Assembly (NCBI GenBank): GCA_028290285.1
Contig: JAQGKD010000043.1
Span: 156,941-220,940, forward strand
Length of the DNA: 64,000 nucleotides
Direction: 5' to 3'
DNA from: Hyphomicrobiales bacterium
Lineage (GTDB): Bacteria > Pseudomonadota > Alphaproteobacteria > Rhizobiales > Beijerinckiaceae
Position numbers and translations under genes: made by a program. Positions within the stretch are counted from its first letter, which is position 1. Each line of letters opens with the position of its first letter. Under the pieces are notes generated by a model. It had not been told where the DNA came from and made no database searches. It saw only the letters and a program-made list of their open reading frames with translations. Shown here one piece after another: positions 34,728 through 47,475 of the stretch.

Positions 34728-35432
34728 ATGGTCGACGGCTTGAAAACAAGGATAAAACGCAAGCTGCGAAAGGCGGCGCTTCGTTGGGGCAGTTTCCGGC
34801 GCCTGACGCCGATCAGCCGGTTCTATGGATATGACAGGGGTACTCCGCTCGACAGGGTCTATATCGAGCGCTTTCTCGCCGACAACCGGTCCTCAATTCG
34901 CGGGCATGTGCTCGAAGTCAAAGACGGCAGCTATACGCAGCGGTTCGGCACTGGCGTCACCCGTGGGGACGTGCTCGACGTGGACGCGACGAATGCTCGC
35001 GCCACCATTATTGCGGATCTGAACAACCCGGAGGCTCTTCCCGCCGCGATCTTCGATTGCATTGTGCTGACGCAGACCCTGCAATTCGTGTTCGACCTCA
35101 GGTCGGCCCTCGCCGCGCTCAGTAACAGCCTCAAGCCGGGCGGCGTTCTTCTGGTCACCGTGCCGGGCATCACGCGCTCCGCGATCGGCGAGAGCGACGG
35201 CAAATTCTATCTAGGTTTCACGCTCGCGGGAGTGCGCCGTCTCTTCAGAGATTTCTTCCCGCCTGAAGACATGACTGTGTCCTGCTACGGCAACGTGCTT
35301 GCGGCGACGGCGTTTCTGCACGGCCTGGCGGCCGAGGAACTCACAGAAACCGAGCTTTTGCACGCGGACCACGAATTTCCCGTCATCATCTGCGTCCGTG
35401 CGACGCGTCACGAGCGAGGGCTGCCCGGCTAG
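34728..35432 (+). CDS. Class I SAM-dependent methyltransferase-like protein
   Basis: A 234-residue protein with a basic N-terminus (KTRIKRKLRKAALRWGSFRR) and a methyltransferase-11-type core. HVLEVKDGSYTQRFG is in the position of motif I but lacks the usual GxGxG; FDCIVLTQTLQFVFDL and LKPGGVLLVTVPG are motifs post-I and the following strand. Proteins of this type occur in glycan and glycosyltransferase clusters and may methylate sugars, which would fit the surface polysaccharide theme of the window. Substrate is unknown. ATG 34728 follows AGCGGAG. Its end overlaps the end of the next gene on the other strand by four bases. Confidence 0.8.
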   Translation: MVDGLKTRIKRKLRKAALRWGSFRRLTPISRFYGYDRGTPLDRVYIERFLADNRSSIRGHVLEVKDGSYTQRFGTGVTRGDVLDVDATNARATIIADLNNPEALPAAIFDCIVLTQTLQFVFDLRSALAALSNSLKPGGVLLVTVPGITRSAIGESDGKFYLGFTLAGVRRLFRDFFPPEDMTVSCYGNVLAATAFLHGLAAEELTETELLHADHEFPVIICVRATRHERGLPG

Positions 35433-35947
35433 TAAAGGCCGCCGAGCACTGTCTGCAGCGGCAGGGCGCGTCCGGATTTCTGCTTGCCCATCGCGGTCCT
35501 GTAGGTGGACGCGTGCAGGGCCGCGCGGGTCTTCGAGCGGCGAGTTTGGGCTGCGGCCACCGTCGTGTCGGACGTGCATTTCTTGAAGGTACCTGCGAAA
35601 GCCTTGTCCGCTCCCGTGCCATCGGTCACAAGCGTGACCCCGCCCGATGCCTCGACCATGCGAGCTGAAAAACCCAGCTCCGGCTCTTCCTGATTCTTGG
35701 CGGGAAGAGACGCGTTCAACACCGTTTCGCCCTTGAAGACGGATTCGTCACCGTCCGTCAGAACACGGATCTGGCCCGGTTGGACGAGACTGACAGTCTG
35801 GTTCGAAACGACAATCTTCCTGCCGTCCGAACACAAGCCGCTTTCGGTCCAGGTCCCGCGATGCGCGGCGTCGATCTCGGCCGCGGTGGCGGGAGCTGCC
35901 GGGAGGGCGAGTATCGCCAAAACAAGAAACAGGCACTTAGTCCACAC
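35429..35947 (-). CDS. Secreted protein of unknown function
   Basis: From GTG 35947 the product is 172 residues with a signal peptide (WTKCLFLVLAILALPAAPATA, cleavage after ATA). ATG 35992 or 35998 would extend it by 15-17 residues and bury the signal, so GTG is preferred but not certain. The mature part has a short domain of about 110 residues (RGTWTESGLCSDGRKIVVSN, ending GTFKKCTSD) with two cysteines that could pair, then a basic tail. No family is recognised. It converges with the methyltransferase gene and is divergent from the hybrid kinase gene. Confidence 0.65.
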   Translation of the reverse strand: MWTKCLFLVLAILALPAAPATAAEIDAAHRGTWTESGLCSDGRKIVVSNQTVSLVQPGQIRVLTDGDESVFKGETVLNASLPAKNQEEPELGFSARMVEASGGVTLVTDGTGADKAFAGTFKKCTSDTTVAAAQTRRSKTRAALHASTYRTAMGKQKSGRALPLQTVLGGLY

Positions 35948-36022
35948 GAGAACGCCCCCATTGGGAATGTAGTCCCGCGTATCATAGCTCATTGGCATGC
36001 TCAATGAGCGCCTGAGGGGCCG

Positions 36023-36040
36023 AAAAGTTCCGGAACTTTT
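36023..36040. promoter_or_regulatory. 18-bp perfect palindrome AAAAGTTCCGGAACTTTT
   Basis: A perfect palindrome, followed by three more T, lying between the divergent starts of the secreted-protein gene (minus) and the hybrid kinase gene (plus). The length and symmetry suggest a dimeric regulator site. A terminator role is less likely because there is no loop and no gene ends here. Confidence 0.5.
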
Positions 36041-36232
36041 TTTGCAGTCGCAGCATTGCTGTAAGCTATGGCTTTGACATCCAAGGGATGAAGGCGGCGG
36101 GGATCGGATCGCCACGCAGGAGTGGGGGGCGTTCAGCCCGCCGACACCTTTTTGTCTGTTATTGACAATCGCACAGCCTGTCACCCTCTCTGGTGGCCGA
36201 GTGTCGCTATGTTTTCTTCAGGAGGGGTTTTG

Positions 36233-38641
36233 ATGCACGGCACGACCAGGGCCACAGCGCCAGACCTGCTGGTCGATGGCGGGGAAACCGGTGCCTTGAT
36301 GCGTGCATTGGACTGGTCCGGATCGCCGCTGGAGCAGCCGCACCTTTGGCCGCAATCGCTGCGGAGCGTCGTCGGGCTTCTCCTTGCCTCCAAGTTCCCC
36401 ATGTTCGTCGCCTGGGGGCCTGAGCTTGGGTTGCTCTATAATGATTCCTACGCTGAGATTTTGGGCGCAAAGCATCCATGGGCCCTCGGTCGTCGCTTCC
36501 AGGACGTCTGGAGGGAGATTTGGCCCGAGATCAGTGTCCTGGTCGACGAAACCATGGCGGGGAATGCGGTCTACCGCGAAGATCTTCCTCTGGTGATGAA
36601 CCGCTACGGTTATGACGAGCAGACGTGGTTCACCTTTTCCTATTCGCCCGTCCGTGACGAAAGCGGCGCCGTTGCCGGCGTCTATTGCGCCTGCACGGAA
36701 ACAACGGAGAAAGTCCGTCTCAACCAGAAGCTCGAGGCGAAGGTTAGCGAGACTGCGGCCGAGCGCGATCGTGTCTGGCTGAACTCGCGCGACCTTCTTG
36801 TCGTGGTGGGCGCGGATGGTATTTTCCGTGCCGTCAATCCCGCGTGGAAGACCATTCTAGGGCGCGATCCAGACGAGCTCATAGGGGGCAGTTTCCTCGA
36901 CTTCGTCTGGGCTGAGGATGCGGTTGCGACGCAGAGCGCCCTCGACGAGGCCGCAGCGGCGAGCGACCTGACCGACTTCCAAAATCGCTTCACCCACAAG
37001 GATGGGACGCCGCGCTGGATTTCGTGGCGTACATCGGTCGAAGGGGATCTCGTCTATGCCTACGGTCGCGACGTGACCGATACAATGGCCAATGCCGACG
37101 CTCTTGAGAGGTCGGAGGCGCGCACGCGCTCCATTTTCGAGACGAGCTATCAGTTCCAGGGATTTCTTTCACCCGACGGGATTTTGCTCGATGCAAATCC
37201 CGCCTCGCTGGCGGGAATTTCGGCCCGGCTCTATGACGTTGTGGGCCTGCCGCTCTGGGACACTCCATGGTTCACCGGGACGCCCGGGTTGCCGGAGATT
37301 ATGAAGGCGGCGATCCCGCGGGTGGCTTCGGGACAGATGCTTCGCGCGGAGTTCGACGTCAATCTACTGGGCGAAACGCGGACTTTCGATTTTTCGATAC
37401 GGCCCATCACGAATGCGTCCGGCGCGGTCATCGGAATTGTGCCCGATGCCATCGACATTACCGACCAGCGCAGGACGGAGGAGGCCCTTCGGCAAGCCCA
37501 GAAGATGGAAGCAGTGGGTCAGCTCACGGGCGGTGTCGCGCATGATTTCAACAATCTGCTGACGATCATCCGCTCGTCCTCAGATCTGTTGCGCAGGCCC
37601 GGCCTGTCCGAAGATCGTCGCGAGCGATACATCACCGCCATCGCCGACACCGTGGATCGCGCTTCCAAACTTACAGGCCAACTGCTCGCGTTCGCGCGCC
37701 GTCAGGCACTCAAGCCGGAGGTGTTCGATGTGGTCGAGCATGTTGCCGATATCCTCGACATGATGCGGACGATGGCCGGCGCGCGAATAGAGATCCGGAC
37801 GGAGATGTCGGACAAGCCGTGCCTGATCGAGGCGGATCTCGGTCAATTCGAGACGGCCATCATCAATATGGCCGTGAATGCGCGCGACGCGATGAACGGT
37901 GAGGGCACGCTGACCGTGCGTGTGGCCTCGGTCGTTCAGGTTCCCAGCATTCGAGGCATGAACGCCCGCGTGGGGGACTTCGTGTCCGTTGCTCTTTCCG
38001 ATACAGGATCGGGCATTCCCGCCGACGCGCTCGTCCAGATCTTCGAGCCGTTCTACACGACGAAGGATGTTGGCAAGGGCACAGGGCTTGGCCTCTCGCA
38101 GGTCTATGGCTTCGTCAAGCAATCGGGCGGCGATGTCGACGTCGAGACGGATGTCGGGGCCGGTACGACGTTCACTCTTTATCTGCCGATGTCGAAGCGC
38201 GACGCGACGGAGGCGCCGCGGTCCGAGGACAGGGGCGGGGCTGAACTCGCGGAGCACGGCCACGGTCGGCGCGTCCTCGTCGTTGAAGACAATGCCGATG
38301 TAGGTAATTTCTCGACGCAGGTCCTGCACGATCTCGGATATGAGACTGTCTGGGCTTCCTCCGCAGAGGACGCCCTGAAGCGACTGGATGCGGGCGCATC
38401 TTTTGACGTGGTGTTTTCCGACGTGGTCATGCCCGGCACGAGCGGCGTAGAACTGGCGCAGCAAATTCGCCTGCGGTTTCCCGAGCTGCCAGTCGTGCTG
38501 ACGAGTGGCTACAGTGAAGTGCTGGCGGAAAAGGGCACGCATGGATTTGATCTGCTGCAGAAGCCCTATGCGATCGAGGACCTCTCGCGGATGCTGCGGC
38601 GCGTGACGCAGGGGCGATGGAGCGGTGCAGGCAGCATCTGA
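36233..38641 (+). CDS. Hybrid sensor histidine kinase with three PAS-like domains and a receiver
   Basis: An 802-residue soluble kinase. After an N-terminal GAF/PAS-like domain (WPQSLRSVVGLLLASKFPMF to CACTETTEKVR) come two PAS domains at about 180-300 (LLVVVGADGIFRAVNPAWK) and 310-430 (FQGFLSPDGILLDANPASL). HisKA has QLTGGVAHDFNNLLTIIRSS with the phospho-accepting His. HATPase has NMAVNARDAM, DTGSGIP and GKGTGLGLSQVYG. A C-terminal receiver (VLVVEDNADV, phospho-accepting Asp in FSDVVMPG, then LTSGY and LQKPY) completes the phosphorelay. ATG 36233 follows AGGAGGGGTTTTG, a very strong site. Signal unknown, probably intracellular redox or light/flavin through PAS. Confidence 0.92.
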   Translation: MHGTTRATAPDLLVDGGETGALMRALDWSGSPLEQPHLWPQSLRSVVGLLLASKFPMFVAWGPELGLLYNDSYAEILGAKHPWALGRRFQDVWREIWPEISVLVDETMAGNAVYREDLPLVMNRYGYDEQTWFTFSYSPVRDESGAVAGVYCACTETTEKVRLNQKLEAKVSETAAERDRVWLNSRDLLVVVGADGIFRAVNPAWKTILGRDPDELIGGSFLDFVWAEDAVATQSALDEAAAASDLTDFQNRFTHKDGTPRWISWRTSVEGDLVYAYGRDVTDTMANADALERSEARTRSIFETSYQFQGFLSPDGILLDANPASLAGISARLYDVVGLPLWDTPWFTGTPGLPEIMKAAIPRVASGQMLRAEFDVNLLGETRTFDFSIRPITNASGAVIGIVPDAIDITDQRRTEEALRQAQKMEAVGQLTGGVAHDFNNLLTIIRSSSDLLRRPGLSEDRRERYITAIADTVDRASKLTGQLLAFARRQALKPEVFDVVEHVADILDMMRTMAGARIEIRTEMSDKPCLIEADLGQFETAIINMAVNARDAMNGEGTLTVRVASVVQVPSIRGMNARVGDFVSVALSDTGSGIPADALVQIFEPFYTTKDVGKGTGLGLSQVYGFVKQSGGDVDVETDVGAGTTFTLYLPMSKRDATEAPRSEDRGGAELAEHGHGRRVLVVEDNADVGNFSTQVLHDLGYETVWASSAEDALKRLDAGASFDVVFSDVVMPGTSGVELAQQIRLRFPELPVVLTSGYSEVLAEKGTHGFDLLQKPYAIEDLSRMLRRVTQGRWSGAGSI

Positions 38642-38706
38642 TCGCCGCAACGAATAGGCCCGGCCGCACGCTTACGCGGCCGAGACTTACTTGTGCCGCT
38701 CGACGT

Positions 38707-38973
38707 TCAGGCCGTCGTGCCCTTGCCGGGCGTGGCTTCCTCTTCGAAGGTCATGGCGACGTCGGCATTGGCGGACAGTCGCACCTTGTTGCCTTCGATC
38801 TCCGCCACGAGGCCGCTCGAGATATAGTGGTGATGGCCCTTGTGAGCGCCGTCTCCGCTGTCTTTCTTCATGAGCTTGATGCGGTTGCCTTCGACCCGAT
38901 CGACGGTTCCGACGTGGACGCCGTCGGCGCCGATAATGTCCATGTGTTCCTTGATAGAATTCATGTCAGTCAC
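38707..38973 (-). CDS. DUF2171 small protein
   Basis: An 88-residue protein of the DUF2171 family: IKEHMDIIGADGVHVGTVDR, then GNRIKLMKKDSG, HKGHHHYISSGLVAEIEG and KVRLSANADVAMTFEEE. The fold resembles PRC-barrel-like small beta proteins; the function is unknown, and members are often induced under stress. GTG 38973 is preferred because GGGAGAG precedes it and it yields the common family start MTD; ATG 38964 is an alternative. It is 160 bp from the divergent PhnA-like gene, so both may be controlled from the region 38974-39133. Confidence 0.85.
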   Translation of the reverse strand: MTDMNSIKEHMDIIGADGVHVGTVDRVEGNRIKLMKKDSGDGAHKGHHHYISSGLVAEIEGNKVRLSANADVAMTFEEEATPGKGTTA

Positions 38974-39133
38974 ATTGCTCTCCCGTGTGTTCAATGTACT
39001 CCAACGCACGGAAAGGGGGTTGGATGCGCGCACCGAAAGCCTAATGCGCATGCTTTTTTAAATGGCGCTGTTCCGCTTCAGCTGACATATCAAGCCATAG
39101 CTTCAATCATCCTAGCCGCAAGGACAGTCAGGC

Positions 39134-39352
39134 ATGACCGACATCGTACGCGACAGCAACGGAACGCCGCTCAACGACGGCGATTCCGTCACGCTGATCA
39201 AGGATCTCAAGGTCAAGGGCACCTCGACGACGCTGAAGCGCGGGACCCTGGTGAAAAATATCCGGCTCACCGGCGATCCGGCCGAGATCGAATGCAATGC
39301 CGAGAAGGTCAAGGGACTGGTGCTGCGGACGGAATACCTCAAGAAGGCGTGA
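39134..39352 (+). CDS. PhnA-domain (YjdM-like) small protein
   Basis: A 72-residue protein equal to the C-terminal PhnA domain: VRDSNGTPLNDGDSVTLIKD, then GTLVKNIRLTGDPAEIECN and KGLVLRTEYLKKA. The zinc-ribbon part of full-length PhnA is missing, as is normal for the short alphaproteobacterial form. The family was named for alkylphosphonate utilisation, but no phn genes are near, so that role is not supported here. Its last 14 bases overlap the end of the FAD-protein gene on the opposite strand. Confidence 0.9.
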   Translation: MTDIVRDSNGTPLNDGDSVTLIKDLKVKGTSTTLKRGTLVKNIRLTGDPAEIECNAEKVKGLVLRTEYLKKA

Positions 39353-40280
39353 GGACTGCTTCAGCCAGCGCCTCGCCGCTGTCAAACGCCGCTTCTACGC
39401 GCGGGCCGAGGCACCAGTCTCCACAGGCTCCCAGGCGCGACGCGGCATCCCAGACAAACGGTGTTCCCGCTGGTTCCTCGACCAGCGCGTAGCGCCAGCG
39501 ATGCGCCGCCACGAACGTCGGCGCGCGGGTCTGTCCGGTCACGGTCTGAAATCGCGCCAGCAGCCTCCGCGCGACCTCTTCACGTGCTTCTTCGAGATGT
39601 GCGCGTGACCATTCGGGCGTAGCGTGAACGACGATGGTTTCCTGGGCCTGCGCGCGTCCCGGCTTGCTCGCGTTCCGGGCGATCCAGCCGATGACCCTGT
39701 CTTCCGGCTTGATGCGATCCGCCGGCAGATCCAACGGCGTCGCGAAGGCCAGCATCAGCGCCCAGCATGGGGCATAGCGTGCCCGTTCGATTTCCGGGAA
39801 AGCGACGCCCGCGGAATTCGCCAACGGTGCCGCCTGGGGCGAGGGGACCGCGAGAACGATAGCCGAAAAGCCGCCGTGTCCCGGCGTCCGAACGACGCCG
39901 TCTGCATCGAGGACGGACCAGCCGTCGACGTTGCGTCTGATGCTGGATACCTGGCACTCCGTCACGACAGGCAGGCCTTCGGCCATCGCGCTGGCCGGGG
40001 CTGTCATACCGGGCGTGCCGACGTAGCTGCGCCCGAACCAGGGCGCGACATTTCTCGACGCTTCCCAACCCGCGACGGCTTCCTGGAAGCGCGGCCCCTT
40101 CGCCGTGAAGTACTGCGCTCCGTGATCGAACTGAAGGTCGCCGACACGCCGCGTCGCCATTCGTCCGCCGATGCCGCGGCTCTTTTCGAAGAGGACCACA
40201 GCCGCGCCCCTTTGACGCAGCCGTCGTGCGGCCGCGAGGCCCGCTACACCCGCGCCGATGATCGCGATCGCATTCTGCAT
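39339..40280 (-). CDS. FAD/NAD(P)-binding oxidoreductase (amine-oxidase-like, renalase-type)
   Basis: A 313-residue flavoprotein with a Rossmann FAD motif (IAIIGAGVAGLAAARRLRQR), the second glycine motif EKSRGIGGRMATRR, and FDHGAQYFTAKG, seen in renalase-like proteins. The C-terminal FAD-contacting segment is LGACGDWCLGPRVEAAFDSG. The size, about 310-330 residues, also matches this subgroup. The substrate is unknown; renalase relatives oxidise anomalous forms of NAD(P)H. It is divergent from the DUF6894 gene with 238 bp between, which contain a perfect inverted repeat. Confidence 0.86.
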   Translation of the reverse strand: MQNAIAIIGAGVAGLAAARRLRQRGAAVVLFEKSRGIGGRMATRRVGDLQFDHGAQYFTAKGPRFQEAVAGWEASRNVAPWFGRSYVGTPGMTAPASAMAEGLPVVTECQVSSIRRNVDGWSVLDADGVVRTPGHGGFSAIVLAVPSPQAAPLANSAGVAFPEIERARYAPCWALMLAFATPLDLPADRIKPEDRVIGWIARNASKPGRAQAQETIVVHATPEWSRAHLEEAREEVARRLLARFQTVTGQTRAPTFVAAHRWRYALVEEPAGTPFVWDAASRLGACGDWCLGPRVEAAFDSGEALAEAVLTPS

Positions 40281-40403
40281 CTCACTTTGCCCTCTCGCAC
40301 GAGGGAACTACGTCGAGGGTATGCGCGTAGACCACCGCCCGTGCGCCACCCGCTGTAGCGAGTGTTTTTGGGTTGATCCGGGTATTAACTGCCGCGCGTG
40401 CAA

Positions 40404-40428
40404 TTGTTCTGTAACGCAATCAGAACAA
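40404..40428. promoter_or_regulatory. Perfect 8-bp inverted repeat TTGTTCTG-N9-CAGAACAA
   Basis: Two exact 8-base arms spaced by nine bases, centred 103 bp upstream of the DUF6894 ATG and 136 bp from the FAD-protein ATG, in an AT-rich stretch. It resembles the site of a dimeric regulator. No known consensus is matched with confidence. Confidence 0.5.
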
Positions 40429-40518
40429 AGCACATTTTTTGCTTAACGCCGAGGTCCGCTTCAGCTAGACAGAGCCCCTGATTCGATCGTCGGCTCCCAA
40501 ACCCATCGAGAAAATCGA

Positions 40519-40758
40519 ATGACACGTTATTTTTTCAATCTTCGGGACGAAGGACTGCTACTCAGCGACGCCGAGGGTGAGGAAGCGAACGTCGGCGACT
40601 TGCTTGTGCTCGCGCGCATGAACGCGAGGGATATGCTTCGCACATCCGGCCTGTCCGTGCGTAAATGGATGGGTATGAGTTACGAGATTACATGTGCCGC
40701 TGGGGAGACCGTGCTCGCCATGCCGTTTTCCGAGGCGCTTGACACGGACCTCTTGTAG
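40519..40758 (+). CDS. DUF6894-type small protein
   Basis: A 79-residue protein: MTRYFFNLRDEGLLLSDAEG at the start, a helix-prone middle (LARMNARDMLRTSG) and a strand end WMGMSYEITCAAGETVLAMP with FSEAL. This layout is that of the DUF6894 proteins, which are numerous in Hyphomicrobiales and of unknown function. Its last 79 bases overlap the 3' end of the Crp/Fnr gene on the opposite strand. The ATG is preceded by only weak ribosome-site similarity (GAGAAAATCGA). Confidence 0.8.
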   Translation: MTRYFFNLRDEGLLLSDAEGEEANVGDLLVLARMNARDMLRTSGLSVRKWMGMSYEITCAAGETVLAMPFSEALDTDLL

Positions 40759-41411
40759 GCGCTGCCTGCGATCTGCTCCAGCTTCGCGCGGTCCTGGATT
40801 ACGATCCTGCCTCGGGTAGCCCGAATGGCTTTTTCGCCTTCCAGAAGGTGCATGCTCATGGTGACGCCTGCGCGCCGGCATCCGAGCATGGCTGAGATCC
40901 GATCATGGGTGAGCGGCACGTCCGCTGCCCCGAGCCTGTCGGCGGCCATAAGGAGCCATCGCGCAAGCCGGACCTCGACGGTTTGCTGGGCGTTGGCGAA
41001 GCAGGCGTCGGAAATCTGGAGCATGATGTCGTTGACGAAGAACATGAGAGTCTGATGCAGTTCACTGTTGTGCCGGGCCTCGCGACAAAGGTCAGCCGCG
41101 GCGATCCTGTGTGCTCTGCCTGCAATCTGGATCACTGTTTTCTGAGGGGTTGAAGTGCAGCCGAGAACAGCGGGATATCCGATCATGCCCTCCGGGCCGA
41201 TCATCGCCACCTCCGATTGGCGGCCGTCGCCTTCGCAGACGACGGAAGCGAGACCCTTCTCAATGAAATAGACCTGCTCGATTGCCCTGCCGGGAATAAC
41301 GAGAACCTCATCGGCAGAGAAGCTGATTGGCTGGAAGAGATGCCGCATGCGTGCGCGGTTCTCCGGTCCGAGATGGGTTAGGATCGCGTTGTTGGTGATG
41401 AGGTGTGGCAT
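40680..41411 (-). CDS. Crp/Fnr-family transcriptional regulator
   Basis: A 243-residue regulator with an N-terminal cyclic-nucleotide-binding-like beta roll (about 20-130: SADEVLVIPGRAIEQVYFIE, EGMIGYPAVLG), a dimerisation helix and a C-terminal winged helix-turn-helix (LTHDRISAMLGCRRAGVTMS). There is no N-terminal cysteine cluster, so it is not an oxygen-sensing FNR of the [4Fe-4S] type, and the arginine pocket for cAMP is not obvious. The tail after KLEQIAGSAYK is about 25 residues longer than usual and is encoded in the overlap with the DUF6894 gene. ATG start at 41411. Confidence 0.92.
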   Translation of the reverse strand: MPHLITNNAILTHLGPENRARMRHLFQPISFSADEVLVIPGRAIEQVYFIEKGLASVVCEGDGRQSEVAMIGPEGMIGYPAVLGCTSTPQKTVIQIAGRAHRIAAADLCREARHNSELHQTLMFFVNDIMLQISDACFANAQQTVEVRLARWLLMAADRLGAADVPLTHDRISAMLGCRRAGVTMSMHLLEGEKAIRATRGRIVIQDRAKLEQIAGSAYKRSVSSASENGMASTVSPAAHVIS

Positions 41412-41653
41412 AACGTTTCTCTAAAATGAGACAAACATTGCGATACTAAGACGGCTTTGGTCACATTCTGATACATTCTCTCGTATGGAGTGCAATGTCA
41501 GGTCAATAATACGAACGGTATCGCACCAAAGAAGAAAGGCTAAGCTCACGCTTGTTTCCGAGCTTCGCCGGCTGTCTTCCAGGTGGCTTTCGCGGTAGAG
41601 ACAGCGTGGCGCGTCGTCTCAGAGCGGCGGTTTCCTTTGGGAGGACACGATCT

Positions 41654-42700
41654 ATGAAGAATTTGCACCGAAACTGGACGGTTAAGCTCGCGATATGTGC
41701 GACGTTGCTCACGGTTGCGTCTCCGATAGCTTCGCGCGCGAATGCTGTGGAAGACTTCTACACGGGCAAGACGATGACCGTTATCGTCGGCGCGGACGCC
41801 GGCGGTGGCTATGACGCGCAAGCCCGCCTGATGTCACGCCATCTCGGGCGGTTCATTCCCGGCCACCCGACCGTGATCGTCCAGAACATGCCGGGTGCGG
41901 GCAGCCTGCTGGCTGCCAACAACGTCTACAATATCGCGCCGAAGGACGGCACAGTCATCGGGCTGATGCAGCGCGGGGTTCTGTCTTCCAAGTTCACCAA
42001 TCCGCAGGGCGTCCGATTCGACCTCGCGAAATTCAACTGGGTCGGCAATCTGTCGTCAGAAACAGCTGTCGTACTGACGTGGGCCACGACCCCGTTCAAG
42101 ACGATAGAGGATGTGATGAAGCAGGAAATGGTCGTCGGCGGCACGGGGCCGACGATCGACACCGAGACGACGCCGCGCATGCTGAATGCGTTGATTGGCA
42201 CGAAGTTCAAGATCATCTCCGGCTATCCCGGAACGACGGACGCGGTGCTCGCTATGGAGCGCGGCGAAATTCAGGGCATGGGCGATTGGTCGTGGTCGAA
42301 CGTGAAGACGCGCAAGCCCGACTATCTTCGCGACAAGAAGGTGCGCGTGCTGCTGCAGGTGGCTACCGAGAAGCTGCCGGACCTGCCGGACGTGCCCTTG
42401 GCGATGGACTATGTGAAGGATCCCGCCGACCGCAAGGTGATGGAGCTGTTCCTTGCGCAGAAGTCTGCAGCCCGTCCCGTGGTCGCACCGCCGCAGGTTC
42501 CTGCCGACCGCATGGCCGCCATTCGCACGGCGTTTGAAAAGATGATTGTCGATCCTGTGTTCCTGAAGGACGCGGCCAGTCAGAAGATCGAGCTCGATCC
42601 GTCCCCGGCGGCGGACATCGAGAAGGTCATTACGCTCTTCGCCAACACACCGGACGATATTGGCAGGCGGCTGAAGGATGCGATCGACCCCAAGAAGTAG
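41654..42700 (+). CDS. TctC/Bug-family tripartite tricarboxylate transporter binding protein (orphan)
   Basis: Periplasmic carboxylate-binding protein of 348 residues with signal peptide (about residues 1-31, cleavage after SRANA). Family features are FYTGKTMTVIVGADAGGGYD, MPGAGSLLAANNVYN and TEKLPDLPDVPLAMDYV. ATG 41654 follows TTGGGAGGACACGATCT, a strong site. The membrane subunits TctA and TctB are absent from the window, as with many Bug proteins, which may sense or bind carboxylates for a remote transporter. It is divergent from the Crp/Fnr gene, a possible local regulator. Confidence 0.9.
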   Translation: MKNLHRNWTVKLAICATLLTVASPIASRANAVEDFYTGKTMTVIVGADAGGGYDAQARLMSRHLGRFIPGHPTVIVQNMPGAGSLLAANNVYNIAPKDGTVIGLMQRGVLSSKFTNPQGVRFDLAKFNWVGNLSSETAVVLTWATTPFKTIEDVMKQEMVVGGTGPTIDTETTPRMLNALIGTKFKIISGYPGTTDAVLAMERGEIQGMGDWSWSNVKTRKPDYLRDKKVRVLLQVATEKLPDLPDVPLAMDYVKDPADRKVMELFLAQKSAARPVVAPPQVPADRMAAIRTAFEKMIVDPVFLKDAASQKIELDPSPAADIEKVITLFANTPDDIGRRLKDAIDPKK

Positions 42701-42778
42701 GGCGCTAAATCCTCTTCTCAGTGGAGACCTTTGCAAAGCTGGGCATAGGGGAATTTTAGCTCGAACAGAGCGCTCGTA

Positions 42779-42902
42779 TCCCTCCCCCTTGCCGGGAGGG
42801 AACAAGGGTGGCGCGCAGCCCGACGGGAAGTGTCTGCGGCCCAGATAGATCCGCAACCTTTGCGCGACCCCGGCCCTAGCCCCTCTCCGCAAGGGGGAGG
42901 GG
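42779..42902. repeat. Intergenic inverted repeat (CCCTCCCCCTTGC arms)
   Basis: TCCCTCCCCCTTGC at the left end and GCAAGGGGGAGG-GGA at the right end are near-exact complements about 100 bp apart. The interior has GC-rich secondary dyads. This is a typical dispersed palindromic unit of alphaproteobacterial intergenic regions. It differs in sequence from the pair at 47929 and 58859. Confidence 0.6.
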
Positions 42903-42985
42903 ACTCGCGGCGCCGTCGTTTCCCAAGTTGAATTCGTCGAGGGTAAAGGTGTCTACCGGGCGAAGCAGGGGCGCTGCTCTGGCCC

Positions 42986-44893
<1,908 letters not shown>

Positions 44894-44895
44894 AG

Positions 44896-47340
<2,445 letters not shown>

Positions 47341-47352
47341 GGCGGCGAGGAC

Positions 47353-47379
47353 AGGGCGGCCCTCGTGGCCGCCCTTTTT
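47353..47379 (+). terminator. Intrinsic terminator of katG
   Basis: AGGGCGGCC (47353-47361), loop CTCGT, GGCCGCCCT (47367-47375) and a T run to 47379. Confidence 0.93.
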
Positions 47380-47475
47380 CGTTGGGGCCGACGTGGCGGC
47401 GGCCATGTTGCGGTGCGGGCCGGTCACCGGTATAAGCCGCCCACCCATTCTCAAGACCATCAGGATTGCACGCTC

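Noticed and set aside
36018..36060. EcfG-type general stress promoter (GGAAC ... GTT) at the palindrome
   Set aside because: GGAAC is present on both strands because of the palindrome, but no GTT element lies at 16-18 bases in either direction.
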